Assembly (NCBI GenBank): GCA_019752015.1
Contig: JAIEMQ010000016.1
Span: forward strand, 118,596 to 182,595
Direction of reading: 5' to 3'
DNA: 64,000 bases
DNA from: Cyanobacteriota bacterium
Lineage (GTDB): Bacteria > Acidobacteriota > Vicinamibacteria > Vicinamibacterales > UBA2999
Shown here: positions 16,584-24,051 of the stretch, piece after piece
Position numbering within the stretch: position 1 is the first letter of the stretch
Layout: every line of letters starts with the position of its first letter
Notes under the pieces: model-generated
Database searches by the model: none
The model's input: the letters and a program-made list of their open reading frames with translations, nothing else
Told to the model about the DNA's origin: nothing
Program-made: the position numbers and the translations under genes

Positions 16584-18893
16584 CTAAAAGTCTACGAGCC
16601 TCGTGTACTTGACAACGAACGAACGGCCGAGCGTATCCTGCGGCGTCGACGACAACAGGTCCCGGCGATCGTTGAGCACGATAAACAGACCGGTGCCGCT
16701 CCTGTTCAACCATGCGAAGCGCACGTTCGACGAAAACTGCCCGGTCTGGCCGTTGTACTGCAGCAGCGCCGAGAGGCTCCTGAGTGTCGTAAACGAATAG
16801 TTGGCCCTGATCGGCACCAGGTTGTTGATGAAGCTGCCATATGGCAGGTCGATGTCCTGGCGTATCCAGCCGACGCTCGCCGTCGCCTTCGGTGTAATAC
16901 GATAATCGCTGGTGAGCTCGAGGCTCCTGAATCCGCCGTCGTAGTAATTACCGATGCGCACCCGGACGGTCGCCGTCACGCGTGAGGCCGGGTTGTGGAA
17001 GTACTCGAAGCCGTGCTGCCCCCACCCGTAGATGCCGGCCGGAATCATCACCCTGCGCCCATCGCGATTGAACACGGTGAACGCCGCGGTGGGCGCGTCT
17101 TTCAGATAATCGAAGAACCACCCGAACCGTCCGCCCTGCCGCGGCTGGATTTCGAGCGGGTGGATGTGCCAGTTTTCGCTCTGCATGTCGCTGGTCTGCA
17201 AGTCGCGGAACGAGGTGTACGCCACGTGCGGCGCAAACCGGCGGATCGACGGCCAACGCTTCGGCTGGGGCTGGAAGAACGCGCGGAACTCCGGCCGCCA
17301 ATAGCCCCGCCGCGGCAGGAAGCCGACTTCCGGATTGAAGTTGTCGCCGACCTGCGAGTATCCGCCAGACACCTGCCACAACTGATTGGTGAAGTTGTAG
17401 AACGCGCGCCCTGAGTAGTCGCTGCCGCGCGGGCCGGTCGTCCGCGTCGCCGGTGTGTCGGTGCGGGCGATGAACGCTGAAATTCGCTGGTTGGTCGAGA
17501 GCTGCCAGTTGGCGTCGAACCCGTACGCACGGTTCCAGTCGTCCTGGATCCGCGCCGGCCCGAATCCCTGCCGGCTGACGAAGATGCCGCCATAGCTCGA
17601 TCGGCCCACCTCTCGCTGCAGGCGCAGCACGCCGAAGTTGTTCGCCGGACCGACAATGCCGCCGCCGGGCCCGTTGATGTCGTCCGCCTGAATGTTCAAC
17701 AGGCCGACGTTCCACCCCGCGACCTTGCCGCTGAGTCGCGCGCCGCCGCGAATATCGATCGGCAACGCCGACGGCGACAGGCCGATGCGGCGCGAGAAGA
17801 ACAGATCGATCTGCTGCGGGTTGCCGAACTGGAACGTCGAGGCGTTCTCGAGGAAGAACGGCCGCTTCTCAGGGAAGAACAAGTCGAACCGCGTCAGGTT
17901 GACCTGCTCTTCGTCGGCCTCCACCTGCGCGAAGTCGGTGTTGTAGGTCGCGTCGAGGGTCAGATTCGGACGGATTCCCCATTTCACGTCGACGCCGAAA
18001 TCGCGATTCGTCGTCAGCTGATCGCTGGCGATGGTGTAGTCCTTGTTGACGGAACCGAGCGCGTACGGAATCAGCTTGATGTCGCGGCGCGCCGGCAGAT
18101 CGAGGCCGGTCATCTTCGCCGCCAGCGACACGCGATAGATGTCGAAGCCGCGTGGAATCGGCGCGAGAAACACCTGCTCGTTCTTGTGCCGGATATTGCG
18201 CAGCAGGTTGAAGCCCCACGTCTGGTTGTCGCCGGTCTGATAGCGCAGCGTCTTCAACGGAATCGCCAGTTCGGCTTCCCAGCCGCGCTCGGTGATTTGC
18301 GACTTGACGGTCCAGTCGCCGTCCCAATTGGGATTGAACGCGCTGATGCCGCCGCGCGCCGTGCCGCTGCTGTTGCCGCCGCCACCGCCGCCGACCGACA
18401 CGCCGCTGGTCTGTCCCTCGCGCGCCACCTGGCCGTCGTATTCGATGCCCAGCGGATTGGTGCCGAACACGAACGCGTTCTGCCGATCGTTGAAGGTGTC
18501 GAACACCATCACGATCGAGTCGGTGTCGCTCAATGACGCATCGCGCCGCGCCTGCGACACGATGATCTTCGACGGATCACTGTCGAAGGCGATGATGCCG
18601 ACGTAGACGTTGCCCTTGCCGACGAGCACGCGGACTTCCGTCCGCTCGGTGGCCGGCGCGCCCTGGTTCGGATCCTGTTGCGTGAAGGTGGTGTACGGCT
18701 GGACGCCCTGCCACACGCTGTCCGTCACCCGGCCGTCGATCACCGGGCCTTCGGCGTTGGCGGAGAGCTTGCCGGCCGAGAACGTGGGAACTGTGGGGGT
18801 TTGGGCGAAAAGCGTGGATGGAATCAGGACCGCCGAGAGCAAAATGGCCAGACAGCGGACAGGACAAGGACAGGCGAAATTGTTGCGATGCAT
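16584..18893 (-). CDS. DUF5916 outer-membrane protein with CBM9-like domain
   Basis: A 769-residue exported protein. A signal peptide (LAILLSAVLIPSTLFAQ) precedes a carbohydrate-binding family 9-like sandwich (PVIDGRVTDSVWQG, FDTFNDRQNAFVFGTN) and then the long DUF5916 region, rich in alternating beta strands and ending YTRLVDF like an outer-membrane barrel. A glycine run near residue 155 is a low-complexity insert. Such proteins are common in Acidobacteriota and Bacteroidota and are presumed to act at the cell surface; the ligand is unknown. The open frame extends far upstream, but the signal peptide places the start at 18893, only 39 bp from the divergent gene. Confidence 0.85.
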   Translation of the reverse strand: MHRNNFACPCPVRCLAILLSAVLIPSTLFAQTPTVPTFSAGKLSANAEGPVIDGRVTDSVWQGVQPYTTFTQQDPNQGAPATERTEVRVLVGKGNVYVGIIAFDSDPSKIIVSQARRDASLSDTDSIVMVFDTFNDRQNAFVFGTNPLGIEYDGQVAREGQTSGVSVGGGGGGNSSGTARGGISAFNPNWDGDWTVKSQITERGWEAELAIPLKTLRYQTGDNQTWGFNLLRNIRHKNEQVFLAPIPRGFDIYRVSLAAKMTGLDLPARRDIKLIPYALGSVNKDYTIASDQLTTNRDFGVDVKWGIRPNLTLDATYNTDFAQVEADEEQVNLTRFDLFFPEKRPFFLENASTFQFGNPQQIDLFFSRRIGLSPSALPIDIRGGARLSGKVAGWNVGLLNIQADDINGPGGGIVGPANNFGVLRLQREVGRSSYGGIFVSRQGFGPARIQDDWNRAYGFDANWQLSTNQRISAFIARTDTPATRTTGPRGSDYSGRAFYNFTNQLWQVSGGYSQVGDNFNPEVGFLPRRGYWRPEFRAFFQPQPKRWPSIRRFAPHVAYTSFRDLQTSDMQSENWHIHPLEIQPRQGGRFGWFFDYLKDAPTAAFTVFNRDGRRVMIPAGIYGWGQHGFEYFHNPASRVTATVRVRIGNYYDGGFRSLELTSDYRITPKATASVGWIRQDIDLPYGSFINNLVPIRANYSFTTLRSLSALLQYNGQTGQFSSNVRFAWLNRSGTGLFIVLNDRRDLLSSTPQDTLGRSFVVKYTRLVDF

Positions 18894-18902
18894 TGGTTTG
18901 GA

Positions 18903-18908
18903 ATGATA
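18903..18908 (-). promoter_or_regulatory. -10-like hexamer TATCAT, 9 bp before ATG start
   Basis: On the minus strand TATCAT ends 9 bp before the ATG of the DUF5916 gene; there is no Shine-Dalgarno in between. Confidence 0.45.
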
Positions 18909-18932
18909 GAAATCGCTCGAAAGTTTACACCA

Positions 18933-20927
18933 ATGACCAGCCGGCTGGCCGCGACGATTGTCTTCAGTTGTCTTTGCACCGCCGCAGGCGCGCAAACCGC
19001 CGCGCCAAACCTCACGCGCCAGCAACGCGATCTGCTCAAGGCGATCGTCAGCGCGGTTGATACAGCGGCGCCGGGCGAGACCGCCGATTTGAAATGGCAG
19101 CACCACGTGCTGCGCGCATCGGACGGCTCGCACTACATCGCGTTTTCGGCGGAGCCGGCGCCCGACATGCTCACCGGGCGTGCGGTCATGGTCTACGTAC
19201 GACTGGCGACTGTGCCCACGCCCGGCGCGGCGCCGAGAATCGAGCGGTCCGCCGTGCAGGAGTGGTTGAACGGGTCGAGCATCGATCCACGTCTGCAGCC
19301 GCAGCGGCGTGGCGTCGCCATCGGCGACATGCCGGCCCTCGGCGCGGGCGCCATGGGTGTGCGGGGAGCAGCTTCGGTCGGGTCGCCGGATTTGCAGGCC
19401 ATGGATCTCGAGCGCCAACGCGCGCGCGAGCGGCGAGATGACGAGGAGCGGCGGCGGAAAGCGCGGCTCGAAGGCGCCGGCGACCGCGAATCGGATCGCC
19501 TGCCCTTCGAAGATTTCGACGTGGTGCCGAGCGCCGTCCAGGCCGACGGCACCCGCGCCATCCACCGCGCGCTGACGGCGGGCCCCGGTGAATACGTCCT
19601 GACGCTGGCGTGGGCTGATGCCGCACAACCCGCGGCCAGGGCCGCGGTTCACGTTGCACGCCGCGCGCTGCGGCTTGGGCCGGCGATCGCGGCCGAGCTG
19701 AGCCTCAGCACCATCATCGTTGCGGATCGCATTGCCGTACGCCCTGCGGCGTACTCGCCGATCGAACAGCGCGCGCATCCCTATGCCATCGGGCTGACCG
19801 AGATCGTTCCGGCTCGCGATACGATTCTGACGCCCGTCGACGACATCGCGGTGGCGTTTCAGATTGTCAACGCCCAGCCCTCGGCGTCGGGGAAGCCGGA
19901 TGTGCACGTCAGCCCTCGCATCGTGCGGATCACCGGCATGCGCGAGGAAGCCGTCGCGTCGCTGTCGCCGCTGACCTACGATGCCTCGACGGTGCCGCCG
20001 GATTTCGACCTTCGTCTCGGACATCCGCTGCTCGCCGCCATGTCCGCGCCGCTGGCGACGATTCCGCGCGGTCACTATCGATTGCTGATCGCCGTCGAAG
20101 ACCGCATCGCCCACACGGTGGTCGCCGGCGCCACGGAGTTCACCGTCGTGGGAACACCGGAAACGCTGCTGGCGGAAGCCCCGCCCCTCGCCGGCCGTTT
20201 CGATCCGGCGACCGTGCTTGCCCCCGCGACATTGACGAAAATCCTCGACCACCTGGCGCCGCCGGCGTCCTCACCAGGATTGACGCAAGCGCTGGAAGCG
20301 GCGCGAGCCGGCCGCTATGCGGAACTGCTCGTTGCGCCACCCTCGAGCGCGGGTGAAGGCGGGGTGGCCGCGGTCATGCACGGCATCGCGCTCCTGTCGT
20401 TGCGCGATCTCGGCGCGACTGCGCAGTTCGAACGGGCGCTACGGGAATCAGCTCAGGGTACTGCGGCCATCCACGTGCTGCTGGGCGCGGCGCGCGCCAT
20501 TCAGAACCGGGACAGCGACGCCGTGGCGGCATGGCTTCGGGCCCGCGCCGACGGCGTCTCACCAGCCGTCGTCGACCCGCTCATTGCCGCGGCTTACCTG
20601 CGGCAAAAGGATTTTGCGCGCGCCGCCGCGGCCATCCCTGACGAGCGCGCTGCCGACAGCGTGGCATCGGCAAAGCTCGTGGCGGCGACACGCCTCGCCG
20701 CGCAACGCGCCAGCGAGGCGGTCGCGATCATCGATCAGGCGCTGGCAGGCGGATCCGATGATCCCGGCGATCGCTGGCTGCTGGTGCACGCGCTCTACGC
20801 CGACTGGGTCGGAGGCAATCGCCGCCACCGCGATCGGCTCGTCGCGGAGCTACGCCGCTACGTCGAGGCGCGCGGCCTGCACGCGGCACTCGCCGGCGAG
20901 TGGCTGACGGTGGTCATGGCTGCTTGA
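18933..20927 (+). CDS. Exported hypothetical protein with repeat-like C-terminus
   Basis: A 664-residue protein with a signal peptide (LAATIVFSCLCTAAGAQ) and no family I can name with confidence. Residues 1-230 contain a highly charged Arg/Glu stretch (about residues 155-190). The middle has beta-rich segments (GEYVLTLAWADA, AELSLSTIIVADRI). The C-terminal third is alanine-rich and helical with TPR-like spacing. An association with VWFA-type exported proteins is plausible, since such a gene lies convergently downstream with a 14-bp overlap. An ATG ten codons earlier is an alternative start; the long upstream extension is antisense to the DUF5916 gene and rejected. Confidence 0.65.
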   Translation: MTSRLAATIVFSCLCTAAGAQTAAPNLTRQQRDLLKAIVSAVDTAAPGETADLKWQHHVLRASDGSHYIAFSAEPAPDMLTGRAVMVYVRLATVPTPGAAPRIERSAVQEWLNGSSIDPRLQPQRRGVAIGDMPALGAGAMGVRGAASVGSPDLQAMDLERQRARERRDDEERRRKARLEGAGDRESDRLPFEDFDVVPSAVQADGTRAIHRALTAGPGEYVLTLAWADAAQPAARAAVHVARRALRLGPAIAAELSLSTIIVADRIAVRPAAYSPIEQRAHPYAIGLTEIVPARDTILTPVDDIAVAFQIVNAQPSASGKPDVHVSPRIVRITGMREEAVASLSPLTYDASTVPPDFDLRLGHPLLAAMSAPLATIPRGHYRLLIAVEDRIAHTVVAGATEFTVVGTPETLLAEAPPLAGRFDPATVLAPATLTKILDHLAPPASSPGLTQALEAARAGRYAELLVAPPSSAGEGGVAAVMHGIALLSLRDLGATAQFERALRESAQGTAAIHVLLGAARAIQNRDSDAVAAWLRARADGVSPAVVDPLIAAAYLRQKDFARAAAAIPDERAADSVASAKLVAATRLAAQRASEAVAIIDQALAGGSDDPGDRWLLVHALYADWVGGNRRHRDRLVAELRRYVEARGLHAALAGEWLTVVMAA

Positions 20928-22167
20928 CCGGCTTCTGGGGCGCCGGTTTCGGCGGTGTGCCTTCGGTCTTCAACGAATACGCGCGCCGCGACGACACGAC
21001 GACGCCGGGCCGCGTCACCTTGACGTCCAGCAGGCGTGTGCGCTTCATCGGATCGGCGTTCGTCGACGCGAAGCCAATCACGTAATAGTCGCTCGTCTCG
21101 GCATCGACGCGTTTCAGCGCCGCCGCGAAGTCATTGGTGTCGACGATGGGAAATCCGCCGGTTTCCTCGGCCAGATATTTGAGCGACGCCGTCGTCTTCT
21201 GAATGTAGCTGCGCCACGAGCTCTGATCGACGGACTGTCCCGCGTCCATGACGCCGGCGAGACCGCGGGGATCGATGGTGTACACCGTCGCATTGGCGCG
21301 GTTGGCCGACAGCGTCAACTCGCGCAACAGCCGGAACAGGTCGACGTCGGCAGTGGCCCTGGCGGACGTGAAGTACGGGTTGGTCTGATCGACAAGGAAC
21401 CGGGTCGGATCCGAAAAGCGCCCGCCCATGATGCGGTCACTGCTGGTCCGGCCTTCGACGAACGGATCGAAGTCATATCCCGTGCTGATGTACAACACCG
21501 CCTTGCGTTGATTCGCAACTTTCTCCAGCTCCGAGAGCATGCTGTAGGCGGTATAAAACGCGAGCTGCGCGCGGTTGCGGATGTCGCCGGGCCCCTGCGA
21601 GCCCTCCATCATCTTGAAGATTTCGCTCGGCACGTAACCCGAGCCGCGAATCTTGTTTGCGGCCTCCGCCACCAGCTTGCGATCGTAGGTCGGGCCCACT
21701 TCGATGAACGACGGGCCGGTCGACACCACCGCCGCCATGTCGCCCTCGTGGACCAGGGTGTCGATGATGGTCTGGAGCAGCCGGCGAACGTGCGGCGACA
21801 GTTCGGGTTCGAAGTGCAGATCGTCGACCAGGATCAGCAGGACACGGCCGGCGGCCGGCGCCGCCGTCGATCGGCGCCGTGGCAGCACCAATCCGTCGGG
21901 TGCAGCCGCTTCCGGCGGCGTGAGCATCGTGAATGTCCGCCCGCCCTGGACCAGCACGAACGATTCCACGCGTTGAGGCTGGCCGTCCTCGAGCACGAGA
22001 AAATCATCCTTGGTCAGGTTCGAGACGAACTGGCCCTTGTCGTCGCGAACAATCACGTCGGTCGTCACCATCGTGACGCCGGCACGAAACGCCGGTTGCT
22101 GCGCGATCAGAAAGGCAAAAGGTAAAAGGCAGAAGGCAGAAGTAAATGCCCACTTCGAAGACTTCAT
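20914..22167 (-). CDS. VWFA-related acidobacterial-domain protein
   Basis: A 417-residue exported protein matching the VWFA-related domain typical of Acidobacteriota: TTDVIVRDDKGQFVSNLTKDDF then LEDGQPQRVESF near the N-terminus, VLLILVDDLHFEP as the MIDAS-like strand, and VTRPGVVVSSRRAYSL near the end. The role is unknown; a periplasmic protein-interaction module is likely. The signal-peptide core (residues 10-20) is encoded by a heptamer tandem repeat. The start at 22167 is chosen by this signal peptide and by TATACT 10 bp upstream. The gene is divergent from the molybdoenzyme gene with only 26 bp between the starts. Confidence 0.85.
   Translation of the reverse strand: MKSSKWAFTSAFCLLPFAFLIAQQPAFRAGVTMVTTDVIVRDDKGQFVSNLTKDDFLVLEDGQPQRVESFVLVQGGRTFTMLTPPEAAAPDGLVLPRRRSTAAPAAGRVLLILVDDLHFEPELSPHVRRLLQTIIDTLVHEGDMAAVVSTGPSFIEVGPTYDRKLVAEAANKIRGSGYVPSEIFKMMEGSQGPGDIRNRAQLAFYTAYSMLSELEKVANQRKAVLYISTGYDFDPFVEGRTSSDRIMGGRFSDPTRFLVDQTNPYFTSARATADVDLFRLLRELTLSANRANATVYTIDPRGLAGVMDAGQSVDQSSWRSYIQKTTASLKYLAEETGGFPIVDTNDFAAALKRVDAETSDYYVIGFASTNADPMKRTRLLDVKVTRPGVVVSSRRAYSLKTEGTPPKPAPQKPVKQP
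22111..22145. repeat. Heptamer tandem repeat encoding a signal peptide core
   Basis: Five 7-bp units (aaaggca, aaaggta, aaaggca, gaaggca, gaagtaa). Read on the minus strand they encode the hydrophobic stretch FCLLPFAFL of the VWFA-protein signal peptide. The unit is the same as at 46-73. Confidence 0.85.
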
Positions 22168-22177
22168 GATGGGCCCC

Positions 22178-22185
22178 AGTATAAT
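22178..22185. promoter_or_regulatory. Symmetrical bidirectional -10 element AGTATAAT
   Basis: On the plus strand 22180-22185 reads TATAAT, 8 bp before the ATG of the molybdoenzyme. On the minus strand 22183-22178 reads TATACT, 10 bp before the ATG of the VWFA gene. One 8-bp sequence can thus serve both divergent genes, apparently with no 5' leader on either. Confidence 0.55.
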
Positions 22186-22193
22186 GGCGCGTG

Positions 22194-23384
22194 ATGAATC
22201 CTTCACGACGCGAGATTCTGGGCACCGTCGCCGCGGCCGGCGCGGCGACGCTGGTCGCCCCCGGGAAGGTGCTCGCGAGGCTGGCGGCTGACGGGCCCTG
22301 CGCGGTGGCACCGGGAGAACTACTGGGGCTGTTGCCGCTGTTCCGCGGCCGGCCGCAGCCGCAGGAATTCGGCATCAAGTACGGCGGCGTCGGACTCGAT
22401 GCGCGGCTCGTTACCGATTTGTCGACACTCGAACCTCACAAGCTAATCACCCCGAACGACCTCGCCTACATCCGCACCGAGATGCCGGCGGCCGCGGCCG
22501 AAGCGTTCGCGAAAGGACCGTGGACGTTGGACGCCGGCGGCCTCATCCCGCAGCCCGCCACGCTCACGCTCGACGATCTGACGCCGCTGTCGAAGCAGAT
22601 GGGGCCATACCTCTTCGAGTGTTCCGGCAACGCCAATCCGGCGAACTTCGGCCTGATGAGCGTGGCCGAATGGGAAGGCATTCCGCTCGTCGACGTCGTC
22701 GCACGGCTCAAGCCGGCGAAAGACGCGGCCGGCGTTCTCGTCAGCGGCTTCGATCACATCGGCCAGAATTCACAGCGATCGATCGTCGGCGCCAGCTGGG
22801 TCTACCCGCTGGCATCGCTCGACAAGCTCGGCGCGTTCCTCGCGATTCGCATGAACGGCGAACCAGTGCCCGCCGATCACGGCAGGCCGGTGCGTCTCGT
22901 CGTACCGGGTTGGTACGGCTGCACCTGGATCAAGTGGGTCAACGAAATCCGTCTTGTCGGCCCGGACGAACCGGCGACGACGCAGATGGTGGAGTTCGCC
23001 AATCGCACCCACCAGGCCGAGCCGTTCAAGTTCGCGCGCGATTACGCGCCGGCCGACATCCAGACTGCGGCGACACCGATTCGCGTCGAAAAGCGCAAGA
23101 CGCCACAGGGCCTCGAGTATCGAATCGTCGGCATCGTGTGGGGCGGCAAGACGGTGGTCGATCGATTGCAGATCCGCTTCGGCGGCGCCGATCAGCCGTT
23201 CACGCCGTTTCAGATCTGCCCGGCTCCGAAGACGCACACGATGTGGCAGCTGTGGGAGTACCGCTGGAAGCCGGAGAAGCCGGGCACCTACGACATCGCC
23301 CTCGAGGTCGCGGACCAATCGGTGCCGCAACGGCGCCTCAAGTCAGGCTATTACATGCGGCAAGTGAAGATCGACGAGATCTGA
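22194..23384 (+). CDS. Sulfite oxidase-family molybdopterin oxidoreductase
   Basis: A 396-residue protein with a Tat signal (SRREILGTVAAAG) and an oxidoreductase molybdopterin-binding domain. The molybdenum-ligating cysteine is C143 (YLFECSGN), followed by GIPLVDVV and GASWVYPL. GWYGCTWIKWVNEI leads into a dimerisation-like C-terminal domain (VEKRKTPQGLEYRIVGIVWGG). It is probably a periplasmic oxidase or reductase acting on sulfite or an oxidised sulfur substrate; the acceptor is not visible. The ATG at 22194 fits the TATAAT spacing better than the GTG three bases earlier. moaA, needed for its cofactor, lies about 12 kb away. Confidence 0.88.
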   Translation: MNPSRREILGTVAAAGAATLVAPGKVLARLAADGPCAVAPGELLGLLPLFRGRPQPQEFGIKYGGVGLDARLVTDLSTLEPHKLITPNDLAYIRTEMPAAAAEAFAKGPWTLDAGGLIPQPATLTLDDLTPLSKQMGPYLFECSGNANPANFGLMSVAEWEGIPLVDVVARLKPAKDAAGVLVSGFDHIGQNSQRSIVGASWVYPLASLDKLGAFLAIRMNGEPVPADHGRPVRLVVPGWYGCTWIKWVNEIRLVGPDEPATTQMVEFANRTHQAEPFKFARDYAPADIQTAATPIRVEKRKTPQGLEYRIVGIVWGGKTVVDRLQIRFGGADQPFTPFQICPAPKTHTMWQLWEYRWKPEKPGTYDIALEVADQSVPQRRLKSGYYMRQVKIDEI

Positions 23385-23438
23385 CGGGCGCGCCGCGGTG
23401 TCGGGCGCGAGAGTGGCCGGGCACTGATCGTGCCGAGA

Positions 23439-23790
23439 TCAGTTCTGCGCTTCGCGCCAGGAGTTTTCGAACGGGCGAAGGAGGTCGGGATCTTCTTTGA
23501 GCTCGGCGAATTCCCTCCCCCAACGGCGGATCAGCGCGACGTCGAGACGCGCGCCCTGGCGGCGAACGACACCGTCAACGTCAATCAAGTCCTGCGGACG
23601 CGCAGCCACGAGTTTGTAGACAATCAAGTGCTCGGCTGAGCAGGTCCGCAAGGTAACGCCGGTGCCAAGCGGCCACGGCGTCGACCTGTCGAGCGCTTCG
23701 ATCTCGAATGGGTAGGCAGCCAACGCGATGTCCAGCCCCACGCCGTTCTCGGAAAGGAGCACGACCCGGTGCCTGAGCGCAAACTCCCTG
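23439..23790 (-). pseudogene. 5'-truncated AbiEii/MenA-like nucleotidyltransferase
   Basis: The frame matches the second half of AbiEii/AbiGii-type nucleotidyltransferases: FALRHRVVLL, GLDIALAAYPFEIEAL, LRTCSAEHLIVYKLVAARPQD and the closing helices to WREAQN. The first 70-80 residues, which should carry the GG...DxD catalytic site, are absent. The frame stays open to 23882, but residues before the homology come from overlap with the upstream gene in another frame. The remnant begins right after that gene's stop, as if a deletion had removed the 5' half. No activity is expected. Confidence 0.65.
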
Positions 23791-23793
23791 GCA

Positions 23794-24024
23794 TCAACGC
23801 CGGCGCGCCCGGGCAAAGACACGTTGGTGCAGCAACAATTCCTCGCCGTTGTCCGTCGGCCAGTCCGGCTGCCACGTGTCAAACAGCATCAGCGCTGCGC
23901 TGGCCGCCTGTTGATCGGTCAAGGCCTTGACGCGTGCCCAACGCTCGCGCTCGAGGATCGGCCCGACTTCATTCCAGTTATCGATCCACCGCTTCATTGA
24001 TCGGCGCGGTTCGACGGGCCTCAT
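23794..24024 (-). CDS. Small hypothetical protein upstream of nucleotidyltransferase remnant
   Basis: A 76-residue protein with the pattern RWIDNWNEVGPILERER, then AASAALMLFD, ending HQRVFARARRR. Similar small proteins, with WxxTW...GP near the start and LFxxLRR at the end, often lie directly upstream of AbiEii-like nucleotidyltransferases and may form a two-gene unit. This gene looks complete although its partner is truncated. TAAAAT at 24031-24036, 6 bp upstream on the minus strand, supports the ATG at 24024; an ATG nine codons later is possible. Function unknown. Confidence 0.6.
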   Translation of the reverse strand: MRPVEPRRSMKRWIDNWNEVGPILERERWARVKALTDQQAASAALMLFDTWQPDWPTDNGEELLLHQRVFARARRR

Positions 24025-24030
24025 ACGTGC

Positions 24031-24036
24031 ATTTTA
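24031..24036 (-). promoter_or_regulatory. -10-like hexamer TAAAAT, 6 bp before ATG start
   Basis: On the minus strand TAAAAT ends 6 bp before the ATG at 24024. It fits the leaderless pattern of the window. Confidence 0.45.
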
Positions 24037-24051
24037 GCGCCGCCGGCCATC

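Noticed and set aside
18894..20252. N-terminal extension of the DUF5916 frame by about 450 codons
   Set aside because: It is antisense to the 18933-20927 gene, has no domain, and the signal peptide places the start at 18893.
23385..23438. Terminator hairpin after the molybdoenzyme gene
   Set aside because: Only a 5-bp stem (ggcac/gtgcc) without a T tract.
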